The position numbers and the translations under genes are program-made. This document shows, in pieces, positions 17,117-24,514 of a stretch of 64,000 nt of DNA. Positions within the stretch are counted from its first letter, which is position 1, and every line of letters begins with the position of its first letter. Under the pieces are notes generated by a model. The model saw nothing but the letters and a program-made list of their open reading frames with translations, had not been told where the DNA came from and did no database searches. Origin of the DNA: JALORV01 sp963791235 (GTDB taxonomy: Bacteria > Pseudomonadota > Gammaproteobacteria > Burkholderiales > Burkholderiaceae_F); contig CAWBRW010000029.1 of assembly GCA_963791235.1 (NCBI GenBank), positions 248,001-312,000 of the forward strand, read 5' to 3'.

Positions 17117-17697
17117 CTCTGGCTCCCGCGCTGCGCGCGCTGTTCGTCTCCCTGCTGCTGCTGGCTGGCCCCGGGCCAACGGCGTGGGCCGACGAGCGCA
17201 TCGGCGTCATCGCGGCCGCGCTTGAGTCGGCGCCTGGCGGCACCGGCGGCCTCGTTCTCAACGCCACGTTCGAGTTCGAGATGCCGCAAGCCCTGGAGGA
17301 GGCGGTCTTAAAGGGCATCGCCATCTACTTCAACACCGAGTTCGAGCTCTACCGCAAACGCTGGTATTGGCTGGACCGCAAGATTCTCGACAGCACGCTC
17401 ACCTACCGCCTGTCGTACAGCCCGCTGACGCGTCAGTACCGCCTCGCGCGCGGCGGGCTGTCACAACCGTTCGACTCGCTCGACGAAGCACTCAACCTGC
17501 TGAAGAGCGTGCGCCAGTGGAAGGTGGTCGAGCCCGGGGTGCTGTCAGCGCGCGAGGGCTACGACGCGCAGGTGCGTATGCGGCTCGACGTCACACAGCT
17601 GCCGAAGCCGTTCCAGGTCAACGCGATCACCAGCCGGGAGTGGAACCTCGCGTCGGACTGGCGCGAACTCGCGGTTCCTGCCGAGCTGGCGAAGTAG
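17113..17697 (+). CDS. DUF4390 domain-containing protein
   Basis: A 194-residue protein with a signal peptide (MTLAPALRALFVSLLLLAGP...WADE) and a DUF4390 body: LVLNATFEFEMPQALEEAVLKGIAIYF, WYWLDRKI, YRLSYSPLTRQYRL. It is presumably periplasmic; the function is unknown. Conserved position between rsmB and ntrY in betaproteobacteria suggests a link to the membrane sensor. The start codon overlaps the rsmB stop (ATGA). Confidence 0.88.
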   Translation: MTLAPALRALFVSLLLLAGPGPTAWADERIGVIAAALESAPGGTGGLVLNATFEFEMPQALEEAVLKGIAIYFNTEFELYRKRWYWLDRKILDSTLTYRLSYSPLTRQYRLARGGLSQPFDSLDEALNLLKSVRQWKVVEPGVLSAREGYDAQVRMRLDVTQLPKPFQVNAITSREWNLASDWRELAVPAELAK

Positions 17698-17786
17698 GCG
17701 ATGCTGCGACTCGTCTTCCGGGCGGGCAGCAACTTCACTGCTGCGAGCGCGCGGCGGACGCGGTTTCCGCGCGAGTGACCTGAGCC

Positions 17787-20132
17787 ATGTCACGCGTATT
17801 GCGCTATGGGCTGCTGATCGCGATTTCGCTGTCGGGCGTACTGCTGTTCATCCTCGCGTCCGCGAGCGGCAACACGGCATTCTTCGAGCGCAACTATCCG
17901 ATCCTGCTGGCGGTCAACGGCATCATCGCCGCAGCGCTGGCGGTGCTGGTGCTGCTGCTGGTACGGCGGCTGATCAAGCGGCTGCGGATGAAACGCTTCG
18001 GAGCAAGACTGACGACGCGCTTTGCCGTGGCGTTTGCGCTGATGGGCGTGTTGCCCGGCGTGCTGATCTACGTGGTGTCGACGCAGTTCCTTTCGCGCTC
18101 GATCGAATCCTGGTTCGACGTGCGGGTCGACCGCGCGCTGGACTCCGGCCTCACTCTGGGCCGTGCGGCGCTGGATAATTTGAAGGACGACGCGGCCAAC
18201 AAGGCCCGCGCCTGGGCGCTCGAACTGGCTGACCTGCCCGAAGGAGCACAACTGTCGCAGCTCAACCGTCTGCGCGAGCAGGGCGGCATCAATGAAGCGC
18301 TGCTGCTGACCGGGAACGGCCAGTTGATCGGGGCCTCGGGTTCCCAGGTCTCGGAACTGGTTCCCGAGACGCCGAGCCCGGGTGAACTGCGGCAGGCGCG
18401 GACACAGCGCCTGTTCGCTGTCATCGAGGGCGAAGCCGGTGCAGCCGAAGCCCGCCAGGGCCTGCGTGCCCGCGTCATCGTGCCGATACCGGCACCGACG
18501 ACCGGCGTGATCGGCGGCCCGCTGCTGCCGATGGAGCCCTCGGCCGGGCGGCCGCGCGATTCGTTGGGCCGGCTGACGCTCCCGCCGCTTGCGACGGGTG
18601 TTGCACCGACGACCGATACGCGGTACCTGCAGCTGATACAGCCGGTGCCGCAGTCGATCGCGGCGAACGCCGAGGCGCTGCAGAACGGTTACCGTGAATA
18701 CCAGGAGCTGTCGCTGTCGCGCAGTGGACTCAAGACGATTTACGGCTTGACCCTGACGCTGACACTGCTGCTCGCCATCTTTGCCGCGATCGCCGGCAGC
18801 GTGCTGCTCGCCAGTTCGATGACCGCGCCGCTGCTGCAGCTTGCCGAGGGGACGAAGGCCGTCGCCGAAGGCAATTTCCGGCCGGTGCGTGAATACCCCG
18901 GCAGCGATGAACTGAATCTGTTGACGCAGTCGTTCAACGCGATGACACGCCAGTTGACCGAGGCGCGCGATGCCGTCGAGACGAAACAGCGCGAAGTCGA
19001 GAACGCCAGAACCTATCTGGAGCGCGTGCTGGCCAACCTGTCCGCGGGCGTCGTCGTGCTGGACCGCGAGTTTCGGCTCGTCACTGCGAACTTCGGTGCA
19101 TCGCGCATCCTCGGTCGCTCGCTGAACGAACACATCGGTCGCCCCTTCAGCGACCTCGATGCGGCGCTGGCCGCCGGGTTCGAAACCGGCTTCGCCGAGC
19201 AAGCGCTGGCTGCCACCCCGAAGGACTCGTGGCAGCAGCAGATCGAGGTGAAGCGGGCCGGCGCCTCGCCGATGGCGGAGTCGCTGATGCTGCTGGCGCG
19301 CGGTTCGCGGCTCCCGCTCGAGGATGGTCTGGGTTACGTCATTGTCTTCGACGACATCACGCAGGTGATCTCGGCGCAGCGCGCGGTGGCCTGGGGCGAA
19401 GTGGCGCGTCGGCTGGCGCACGAGATCAAGAACCCGTTGACGCCGATCCAACTGGCTGCCGAACGGCTGCAGATGAAGCTGGTCGACAAGCTGCCGAGCG
19501 GCGAGGCCGAGGTGCTGAAGCGCGGCACCTCGACGATCGTCAACCAGGTAGCGGCGATGAAACGCATGGTCGATGATTTCCGCGACTATGCGCGGGTGCC
19601 GCCCGCGCGCCTGGTGCCGCTTGACCTGAACGCGCTGATCGAGGAGGTGGTGACGTTGTACCGGACGGCCGGCGCGCCAGTGACTCTGTCTCTGGCGCAG
19701 AACCTGCCGCTGATCGAAGGCGATGCAACGCAGCTGCGGCAGGTCATCCACAACCTCATCGGCAACGCGCAGGAGGCGCTGGCGGGTCAGTCCGATGCGG
19801 GGATCACCGTGCGCACAGCCCTGGCGGAGATTGCGGAGAGCAGCGGTATCGTCCGCGGCGTGCGCTTCGCCGTGGAGGACAACGGACCGGGCTTCGCGGC
19901 GAATATACTGCGCCGTGCATTCGAGCCTTACGTCACCACCAAGCCGAGCGGTACCGGGCTCGGGCTGGCCATGGTCAAGAAAGTCGTCGACGAACACGGA
20001 GCCCACATCGAAGCCGTCAACCGCAGTGGCGGACCCGGCGTTGGCCAAGCTGGCGGCGCCGCCGTCACGATCGTGTTCCTGCGCCTGGCCGAGACCGAGT
20101 CGATCGGTCGTTCGCCACGCCGCGCGGCTTGA
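17787..20132 (+). CDS. ntrY: Sensor histidine kinase NtrY
   Basis: A 781-residue membrane histidine kinase. Order of parts: two or three N-terminal transmembrane helices, a long extracytoplasmic region, a further helix near residue 320-345, a HAMP domain (MTAPLLQLAEGTKAVAEGNF), a PAS domain (VLANLSAGVVVLDREFRLV), then HisKA with the phospho-accepting His in HEIKNPLTPIQLAAERL, and an ATPase domain with the N box (HNLIGNAQEAL) and G boxes (VEDNGPGF, GTGLGLAMVKK). NtrY pairs with NtrX and responds to nitrogen or redox state in other bacteria. The ntrX gene follows 110 bases later. Confidence 0.92.
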   Translation: MSRVLRYGLLIAISLSGVLLFILASASGNTAFFERNYPILLAVNGIIAAALAVLVLLLVRRLIKRLRMKRFGARLTTRFAVAFALMGVLPGVLIYVVSTQFLSRSIESWFDVRVDRALDSGLTLGRAALDNLKDDAANKARAWALELADLPEGAQLSQLNRLREQGGINEALLLTGNGQLIGASGSQVSELVPETPSPGELRQARTQRLFAVIEGEAGAAEARQGLRARVIVPIPAPTTGVIGGPLLPMEPSAGRPRDSLGRLTLPPLATGVAPTTDTRYLQLIQPVPQSIAANAEALQNGYREYQELSLSRSGLKTIYGLTLTLTLLLAIFAAIAGSVLLASSMTAPLLQLAEGTKAVAEGNFRPVREYPGSDELNLLTQSFNAMTRQLTEARDAVETKQREVENARTYLERVLANLSAGVVVLDREFRLVTANFGASRILGRSLNEHIGRPFSDLDAALAAGFETGFAEQALAATPKDSWQQQIEVKRAGASPMAESLMLLARGSRLPLEDGLGYVIVFDDITQVISAQRAVAWGEVARRLAHEIKNPLTPIQLAAERLQMKLVDKLPSGEAEVLKRGTSTIVNQVAAMKRMVDDFRDYARVPPARLVPLDLNALIEEVVTLYRTAGAPVTLSLAQNLPLIEGDATQLRQVIHNLIGNAQEALAGQSDAGITVRTALAEIAESSGIVRGVRFAVEDNGPGFAANILRRAFEPYVTTKPSGTGLGLAMVKKVVDEHGAHIEAVNRSGGPGVGQAGGAAVTIVFLRLAETESIGRSPRRAA

Positions 20133-20242
20133 CCACCGTGCTACGGGGCTGACTTCAATGAGTCCGATGTCCTTGCGATCCCGACCGATGCGACTGCCGG
20201 CCCCGTGCTTGCCGGCGTCGACTGCGGGAGTGACCTAACCGC

Positions 20243-21025
20243 ATGGCCAGCATCCTTGTCGTCGACGACGAAGTCGGCATCCGCGAACTGCTTTCCGAGA
20301 TCCTCGGTGACGAGGGCCACTCGGTGCTCATGGCCGAGAACGCGGCACGGGCCCGGGATCTGCGAGCACGCGAGCAGATCGATCTCGTGCTGCTCGACAT
20401 CTGGATGCCAGATACCGACGGAGTCACGCTGCTGAAGGAGTGGGCGTCAAACGGCCAGCTGACGATGCCGGTCATCATGATGTCCGGCCATGCAACGATC
20501 GACACGGCGGTCGAGGCGACACGCTACGGCGCGCTCGAATTTCTCGAGAAGCCGATTGCGATGGCGCGGCTGCTTTCCGCGGTGCGTTCCGGGCTGGAGC
20601 GCGGGCGCCTGATGCGCAACCTGCGGCCCGCTGCAGCGTCAACTCCGGCCGCGGTGCCCGTTGCCGACACGCTGGTAACCGCGGCGGCCGAATCGGCGGC
20701 TCCCGTCAACGAACCCGTCGGCGTGCACAACGGCGTGCCGCTTGATCAGCCGCTGCGCGATGCCCGCGATCAGTTCGAGCGCGTCTACTTCGAGTTCCAC
20801 CTGGCGCGTGAGAGCTACAGCATGACCCGCGTGGCTGACCGCGCCGGCCTCGAACGCACGCACCTGTATCGCAAGTTGAAGCAACTCGGCATCGAACTCG
20901 CCCGCGGCGCGCGCCGCGACCGTGCCCCGGAGGAGGTTCCCGCCGCTGCGGCGCCTGCTGCGACGAGCCCGCTCCCTTCGCGGCAGCCGCCGCTCTACGT
21001 CCAACGCGACGACTACGACGACTGA
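20243..21025 (+). CDS. ntrX: NtrX-like response regulator lacking the AAA+ domain
   Basis: A 260-residue response regulator. Residues 1-125 form a receiver domain (VVDDEVGIRELL, phospho-Asp in LLDIWMPDTDG, MMSGHAT, Lys in EKPI). After an Ala/Pro-rich linker, residues about 170-225 form a Fis-type helix-turn-helix (SYSMTRVADRAGLERTHLYRKLKQLGIEL). The sigma-54-interacting AAA+ ATPase domain of about 230 residues found in classical NtrX is absent: there is no GESGTGKE or GAFTGA motif. It is therefore unlikely to activate sigma-54 promoters directly and may repress or bind DNA only. The C-terminus is Pro/Ala-rich. Position directly after ntrY supports the name. Confidence 0.85.
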   Translation: MASILVVDDEVGIRELLSEILGDEGHSVLMAENAARARDLRAREQIDLVLLDIWMPDTDGVTLLKEWASNGQLTMPVIMMSGHATIDTAVEATRYGALEFLEKPIAMARLLSAVRSGLERGRLMRNLRPAAASTPAAVPVADTLVTAAAESAAPVNEPVGVHNGVPLDQPLRDARDQFERVYFEFHLARESYSMTRVADRAGLERTHLYRKLKQLGIELARGARRDRAPEEVPAAAAPAATSPLPSRQPPLYVQRDDYDD

Positions 21026-21058
21026 GTGGCATCCGGCACGGCCGGCCGCTCCACCCCC

Positions 21059-22471
21059 ATGAAGATCATCATCATCGGCGCCGGACGGGTCGGATCCTCG
21101 GTGGCGGAAAGCCTCGTGTCCGAAGCCAACGACATCACGGTCATCGATTCCGACCCGGCGCGCGTGGCGGACCTTCAGGACCGCTTCGACCTGCGGGGGC
21201 TGGTCGGCAACGCAGCGCTGCCGTCCACACTCAAGCAGGCCGGCGCCGACGACTCGGACATGCTGATTGCCGTCACCGCGTCCGATGAAGCGAATCTCGT
21301 AGCCTGCAAGATCGCCGCGGATCTGTACAACGTGCCGACGCGCATCGCCCGGGTGCGCAACGTCGAATTGCAGAAGCACCCGAAGCTGATCGGCGACGAA
21401 GGCTTCCGTGCGACGCACGTGATCTTTCCGGAGCAGTCGGTCACCGACTACCTGCTCAAGCTGATCGAGTTCCCCGAAGCGCTCCAGGTTCTGGAGTTCG
21501 CCGATGGCCGCGCCAGCCTCGTTGCCGTGCGCGCGTTCGCCGGCGGGCCGCTGGTGACCCACCCGGTCAAGGAACTGCGTCGCCATCTGCCGAATGTCGA
21601 CGCGCGCATCGTCGCGATGTTCCGCGAGGACGCCAGTGTCCGCGTCGATGGCGACACGCAGGTTCAGCCGGGCGACGAGGTGTTCGTGCTCGCCGCGTCG
21701 CAGAACATCCGCACGGTGATGAGCGAACTGCGGCGCATGGACAAGCCGGTGCGCCGCGTGATGCTGGCCGGCGGCGGCAACATCGGGCTGCGCGTGGCGC
21801 GCTCGCTCGACACCGGCGAAGGGCTGGACACGCCGTACAGGTTCATCGTCAAGATCATCGAGTCGAACAAGCGCCGCTCGGAGGCACTGGCGCAGCAACT
21901 CTCTGCCGACGTGCTGGTGCTTAATGGTGATGCGACCGACGAGGACCTGCTGCAGCAGGAGGGCGTGCACGAGGTCGATCTCTTCATCGCGCTGACGAAC
22001 GATGACGAGAACAACATCATGAGTTCGCTGCTGGCCAAGCGCATGGGAGCGCGCCGCGTCATTGCACTCATCAACCGCAAGAGCTACGGTGATCTGATGC
22101 AGGGCGGGCAGATCGACATCGCCATCTCGCCGTCGTATGCGACGCTCTCGGCCCTGCTGCGCTTCGTTCGTCGCGGTGACGTCGTGGCGGCGCACAGCCT
22201 GCGCCGCGGCGCCGCCGAAGCGCTGGAGATCATCGCTCACGGCGACGCCAGGACCTCGCGCGTCATCGGCAGGCAGGTCGAACAGATCGAACTGCCGCGC
22301 GGTGTCACGCTCGGCGCCGTCGTGCGCGGCACCGGTGCGATGACGCAGGTGCTGATGGCGCACCATGACACGGTCATTCAGCCCGAAGACCACCTGATCG
22401 TTTTCGTCGAGAACAAGCGGCTGATACAGCGGGTCGAGAAGCTGTTCACCGTCAGCGCCGGCTTCTTCTAG
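21059..22471 (+). CDS. trkA: Trk potassium uptake system NAD-binding protein TrkA
   Basis: A 470-residue cytoplasmic gating subunit with two RCK repeats. Each repeat has a nucleotide-binding glycine motif: MKIIIIGAGRVGSSVAESL at the N-terminus and RVMLAGGGNIGLRVARSL near residue 235. Acidic strand ends (VIDSDPARV; VLNGDATDEDLL) and RCK-C domains (LVTHPVKELRRHLP; LPRGVTLGAVVRG) follow. It binds NAD(H)/ATP and controls TrkH, which is encoded about 4.4 kb downstream after an inserted TRAP transporter. I chose the ATG at 21059. Confidence 0.95.
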   Translation: MKIIIIGAGRVGSSVAESLVSEANDITVIDSDPARVADLQDRFDLRGLVGNAALPSTLKQAGADDSDMLIAVTASDEANLVACKIAADLYNVPTRIARVRNVELQKHPKLIGDEGFRATHVIFPEQSVTDYLLKLIEFPEALQVLEFADGRASLVAVRAFAGGPLVTHPVKELRRHLPNVDARIVAMFREDASVRVDGDTQVQPGDEVFVLAASQNIRTVMSELRRMDKPVRRVMLAGGGNIGLRVARSLDTGEGLDTPYRFIVKIIESNKRRSEALAQQLSADVLVLNGDATDEDLLQQEGVHEVDLFIALTNDDENNIMSSLLAKRMGARRVIALINRKSYGDLMQGGQIDIAISPSYATLSALLRFVRRGDVVAAHSLRRGAAEALEIIAHGDARTSRVIGRQVEQIELPRGVTLGAVVRGTGAMTQVLMAHHDTVIQPEDHLIVFVENKRLIQRVEKLFTVSAGFF

Positions 22472-22676
22472 AAATGTTGCATTGCAGCGAGCCGATGTCC
22501 GGTACTCGGTTTCCCTCGGTGCCGCCGGTAATCGTTTCCCCTCGCCTCGGCGATTCAATAGAATCTCTGGTGGCGGCATGCCCCTGCGACTAGAAAGCGA
22601 AACCAGCCGCGCCAAGGAGAAACGGCCCCAGGCCGGTCGCGTCGCAGATCTGATGATTTCAAGCCAAGGAGACTGT

Positions 22677-23801
22677 ATGGATTTCGTGAAGAGCAAGGAC
22701 GCTGCGCCAACGCGTCGCAAATTTCTGTCGAAGGCCGCCGCGGCCACCGCCGGTACCGCGGCGCTGGGCTTCCCGATGGTGTCGAAGGCCCAGACGACAA
22801 CGTTCCGCTTCCAGAGCACGTGGCCGACCAAGGACATCTTCCACGAGTACGCGACCGACTTCGCCAAGAAGGTCAACGACATGGCCGGCGGGCGGTTGAA
22901 GATCGAAGTGCTGCCGGCGGGCGCCGTCGTGCCGGCGTTCCAGTTGCTCGAGGCGGTGGCCAAGGGCACGCTCGACGGTGGGCACGGTGTCGTCGCCTAT
23001 CACTACGGCAAGAACTCGGCGCTCGCGCTGTGGGGCTCGGGACCGTCGTTCGGCATGGACCCGAACATGCTGCTGTCGTGGCATTACTTCGGCGGCGGGA
23101 AGGCGCTGCTCGATGAGATCTACAAGAGCATCAACGTCGATGTCGTGTCGTTCCTCTACGGGCCGATGCCGACACAGCCGTTCGGCTGGTTCAAGAAGCC
23201 GATTGCCAAGGTCGAGGACGTCAAGGGCATGAAGTTCCGTACCGTCGGCCTGGCGGTGGACATGTACTCCGACATGGGCGCGGCCGTGAACCCGCTGCCA
23301 GGTGGCGAGATCGTGCCGGCTCTGGATCGTGGGCTTCTCGACGGCGCCGAGTTCAACAATGCGTCGTCGGACAAGCTGCTCGGCTTCGCCGACGTGTCCA
23401 AGGTCTGCATGCTGCAGAGCTTCCACCAGAGCGGCGAGCAGTTCGAGATCACTTTCAACAAGGCGAAATACGACGCGCTGCCGGCGGACCTGAAGTCTGT
23501 CATCGACTACGCGGTACAGGCGTCGAGCGCCGACATGAGCTGGAAGGCGATCGACCGCAACTCGAAGGACTACATCGAGCTGCAGAAGATGGGAGTCAAG
23601 TTCTACAAGACGCCGGACTCGATCCTGCGCGCGCAGCTTGTCTCGTGGGACAAGATCATGAAGGCGAAGTCGGCCGACAACGCGCTGTTCAAGAAGGTGC
23701 TGGATTCCCAGCGCGCCTTCGCGCAGCGCGCCATTCCGTGGCAGAACGACTACATGGTCGATTTCAAGATCGCGGCCAACTACTATTTCGGCAAGAAATA
23801 G
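22677..23801 (+). CDS. TRAP transporter substrate-binding protein (DctP family), Tat-exported
   Basis: A 374-residue periplasmic binding protein of a TRAP transporter. The N-terminus has a twin-arginine signal (TRRKFLSKAAAATAG), so it is exported folded. The mature part starts QTTTFRFQSTWPTKDIFHEYATDF and contains FRTVGLAVDMYSDMGAAVNPLPGGEIVPALDRGLLDGAEF, the DctP-type ligand-binding core including the conserved Arg that grips a substrate carboxylate. The relatives I know carry organic acids or alpha-keto acids; the ligand is not determinable here. AAGGAGA precedes the ATG. A terminator-like hairpin follows, then dctQ and dctM homologues. Confidence 0.92.
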   Translation: MDFVKSKDAAPTRRKFLSKAAAATAGTAALGFPMVSKAQTTTFRFQSTWPTKDIFHEYATDFAKKVNDMAGGRLKIEVLPAGAVVPAFQLLEAVAKGTLDGGHGVVAYHYGKNSALALWGSGPSFGMDPNMLLSWHYFGGGKALLDEIYKSINVDVVSFLYGPMPTQPFGWFKKPIAKVEDVKGMKFRTVGLAVDMYSDMGAAVNPLPGGEIVPALDRGLLDGAEFNNASSDKLLGFADVSKVCMLQSFHQSGEQFEITFNKAKYDALPADLKSVIDYAVQASSADMSWKAIDRNSKDYIELQKMGVKFYKTPDSILRAQLVSWDKIMKAKSADNALFKKVLDSQRAFAQRAIPWQNDYMVDFKIAANYYFGKK

Positions 23802-23823
23802 TCAGTCCCGGTTGAGGTCCGAC

Positions 23824-23861
23824 GGGCCACCTGCCAGCAACAACGGCCGGTGGCCCTTTTT
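23824..23861 (+). terminator. Intrinsic terminator/attenuator between the TRAP binding protein and permease genes
   Basis: GGGCCACC (23824-23831) pairs with GGTGGCCC (23849-23856) and is followed directly by TTTTT. It lies between co-oriented dctP- and dctQ-type genes, so it probably lets only some transcripts continue. That would make much more binding protein than permease. Confidence 0.75.
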
Positions 23862-23877
23862 CTTCCTTCAAAGGAAG
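23862..23877 (+). promoter_or_regulatory. Hairpin that pairs with the dctQ ribosome-binding site
   Basis: CTTCCT (23862-23867) can pair with AGGAAG (23872-23877) across a 4-base loop. AAGGAAG is the Shine-Dalgarno sequence four bases before the dctQ ATG, so folding would hide it. It adjoins the terminator's T tract. Confidence 0.45.
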
Positions 23878-23881
23878 CGCG

Positions 23882-24514
23882 ATGCAGAAACTCCTGTTGG
23901 CGGTCGACCGCGTGTCGACATGGCTGGGCCAGGCTTTCGCGTGGATGATCATCCTGCTGACGGGGATGATCAGCTGGGAGGTCTATTCCCGGTATGCGTT
24001 GAACGCTCCGCACGACTGGGCTCTCAACCTGCAGATCATGATGTACGGAACGCTCTTCATGATGGCCGGTGCCTATACGCTGTCGAAGAACGGTCATGTT
24101 CGCGGCGACGTGCTGTATGGCTTCTTCCGGCCGCGCACGCAGGCGACGATCGACCTCGTGCTTTACATCGTGTTCTTCCTGCCCGGCATCGTCGCACTGA
24201 CGTACGCGGGCTGGATCTATGCGAACGAAGCGCTGGCGATCCGTGAAAAGACGTTTTCCGCCACGCCGCTGCCGCTCTACCCCTTCAAGTTCATCATCCC
24301 GTTCGCCGGTGCAATGCTGCTTCTGCAGGGCATCGTCGAGATCGTCCGCTGCATTCGCTGCCTCCAGGAAGGCGAGTGGCCGTCGCGCGAGCAGGACGTC
24401 GAGGAAGTCGACGTCGACAAGCTCAAGCAGATGGTGCATGTGAAGGACGAGGACATCGTGGCGCTCGACAAGCTGGTCGTTGCGCAGGAAGTCAAGTCCG
24501 GAGCCCAGCAATGA
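23882..24514 (+). CDS. TRAP transporter small permease subunit (DctQ family)
   Basis: A 210-residue membrane protein with four hydrophobic helices. It has the DctQ-type features SWEVYSRYALNAPHDW in the first helix region, an acidic/Trp turn (HDWALNLQIMMYGTLFMMAGAYTLSKNGHVRGDV), and a long charged cytoplasmic tail (REQDVEEVDVDKLKQMVHVKDED). The tail is longer than in most DctQ proteins. It works with the large permease and the periplasmic binding protein in sodium-driven uptake. Its stop overlaps the next start in an ATGA. Confidence 0.9.
   Translation: MQKLLLAVDRVSTWLGQAFAWMIILLTGMISWEVYSRYALNAPHDWALNLQIMMYGTLFMMAGAYTLSKNGHVRGDVLYGFFRPRTQATIDLVLYIVFFLPGIVALTYAGWIYANEALAIREKTFSATPLPLYPFKFIIPFAGAMLLLQGIVEIVRCIRCLQEGEWPSREQDVEEVDVDKLKQMVHVKDEDIVALDKLVVAQEVKSGAQQ

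Noticed and set aside
17790..20048. A 752-codon open frame antisense to ntrY (and similar long antisense frames over topB, trkA, metH and the patatin gene)
   Set aside because: Codon use and composition are those of a shadow frame in GC-rich DNA: rich in Arg/Gln/His, no domain features, and the opposite strand has a complete conserved protein.
20155..20238. A 26-codon open frame just before ntrX, possible leader peptide
   Set aside because: No ribosome-binding site, no regulatory codon run and no terminator pair; ends four bases before ntrX but without other support.
22558..22563. TAGAAT as -10 box of the TRAP operon
   Set aside because: No acceptable -35 hexamer at 15-19 bases and no other support, so not listed as a promoter.
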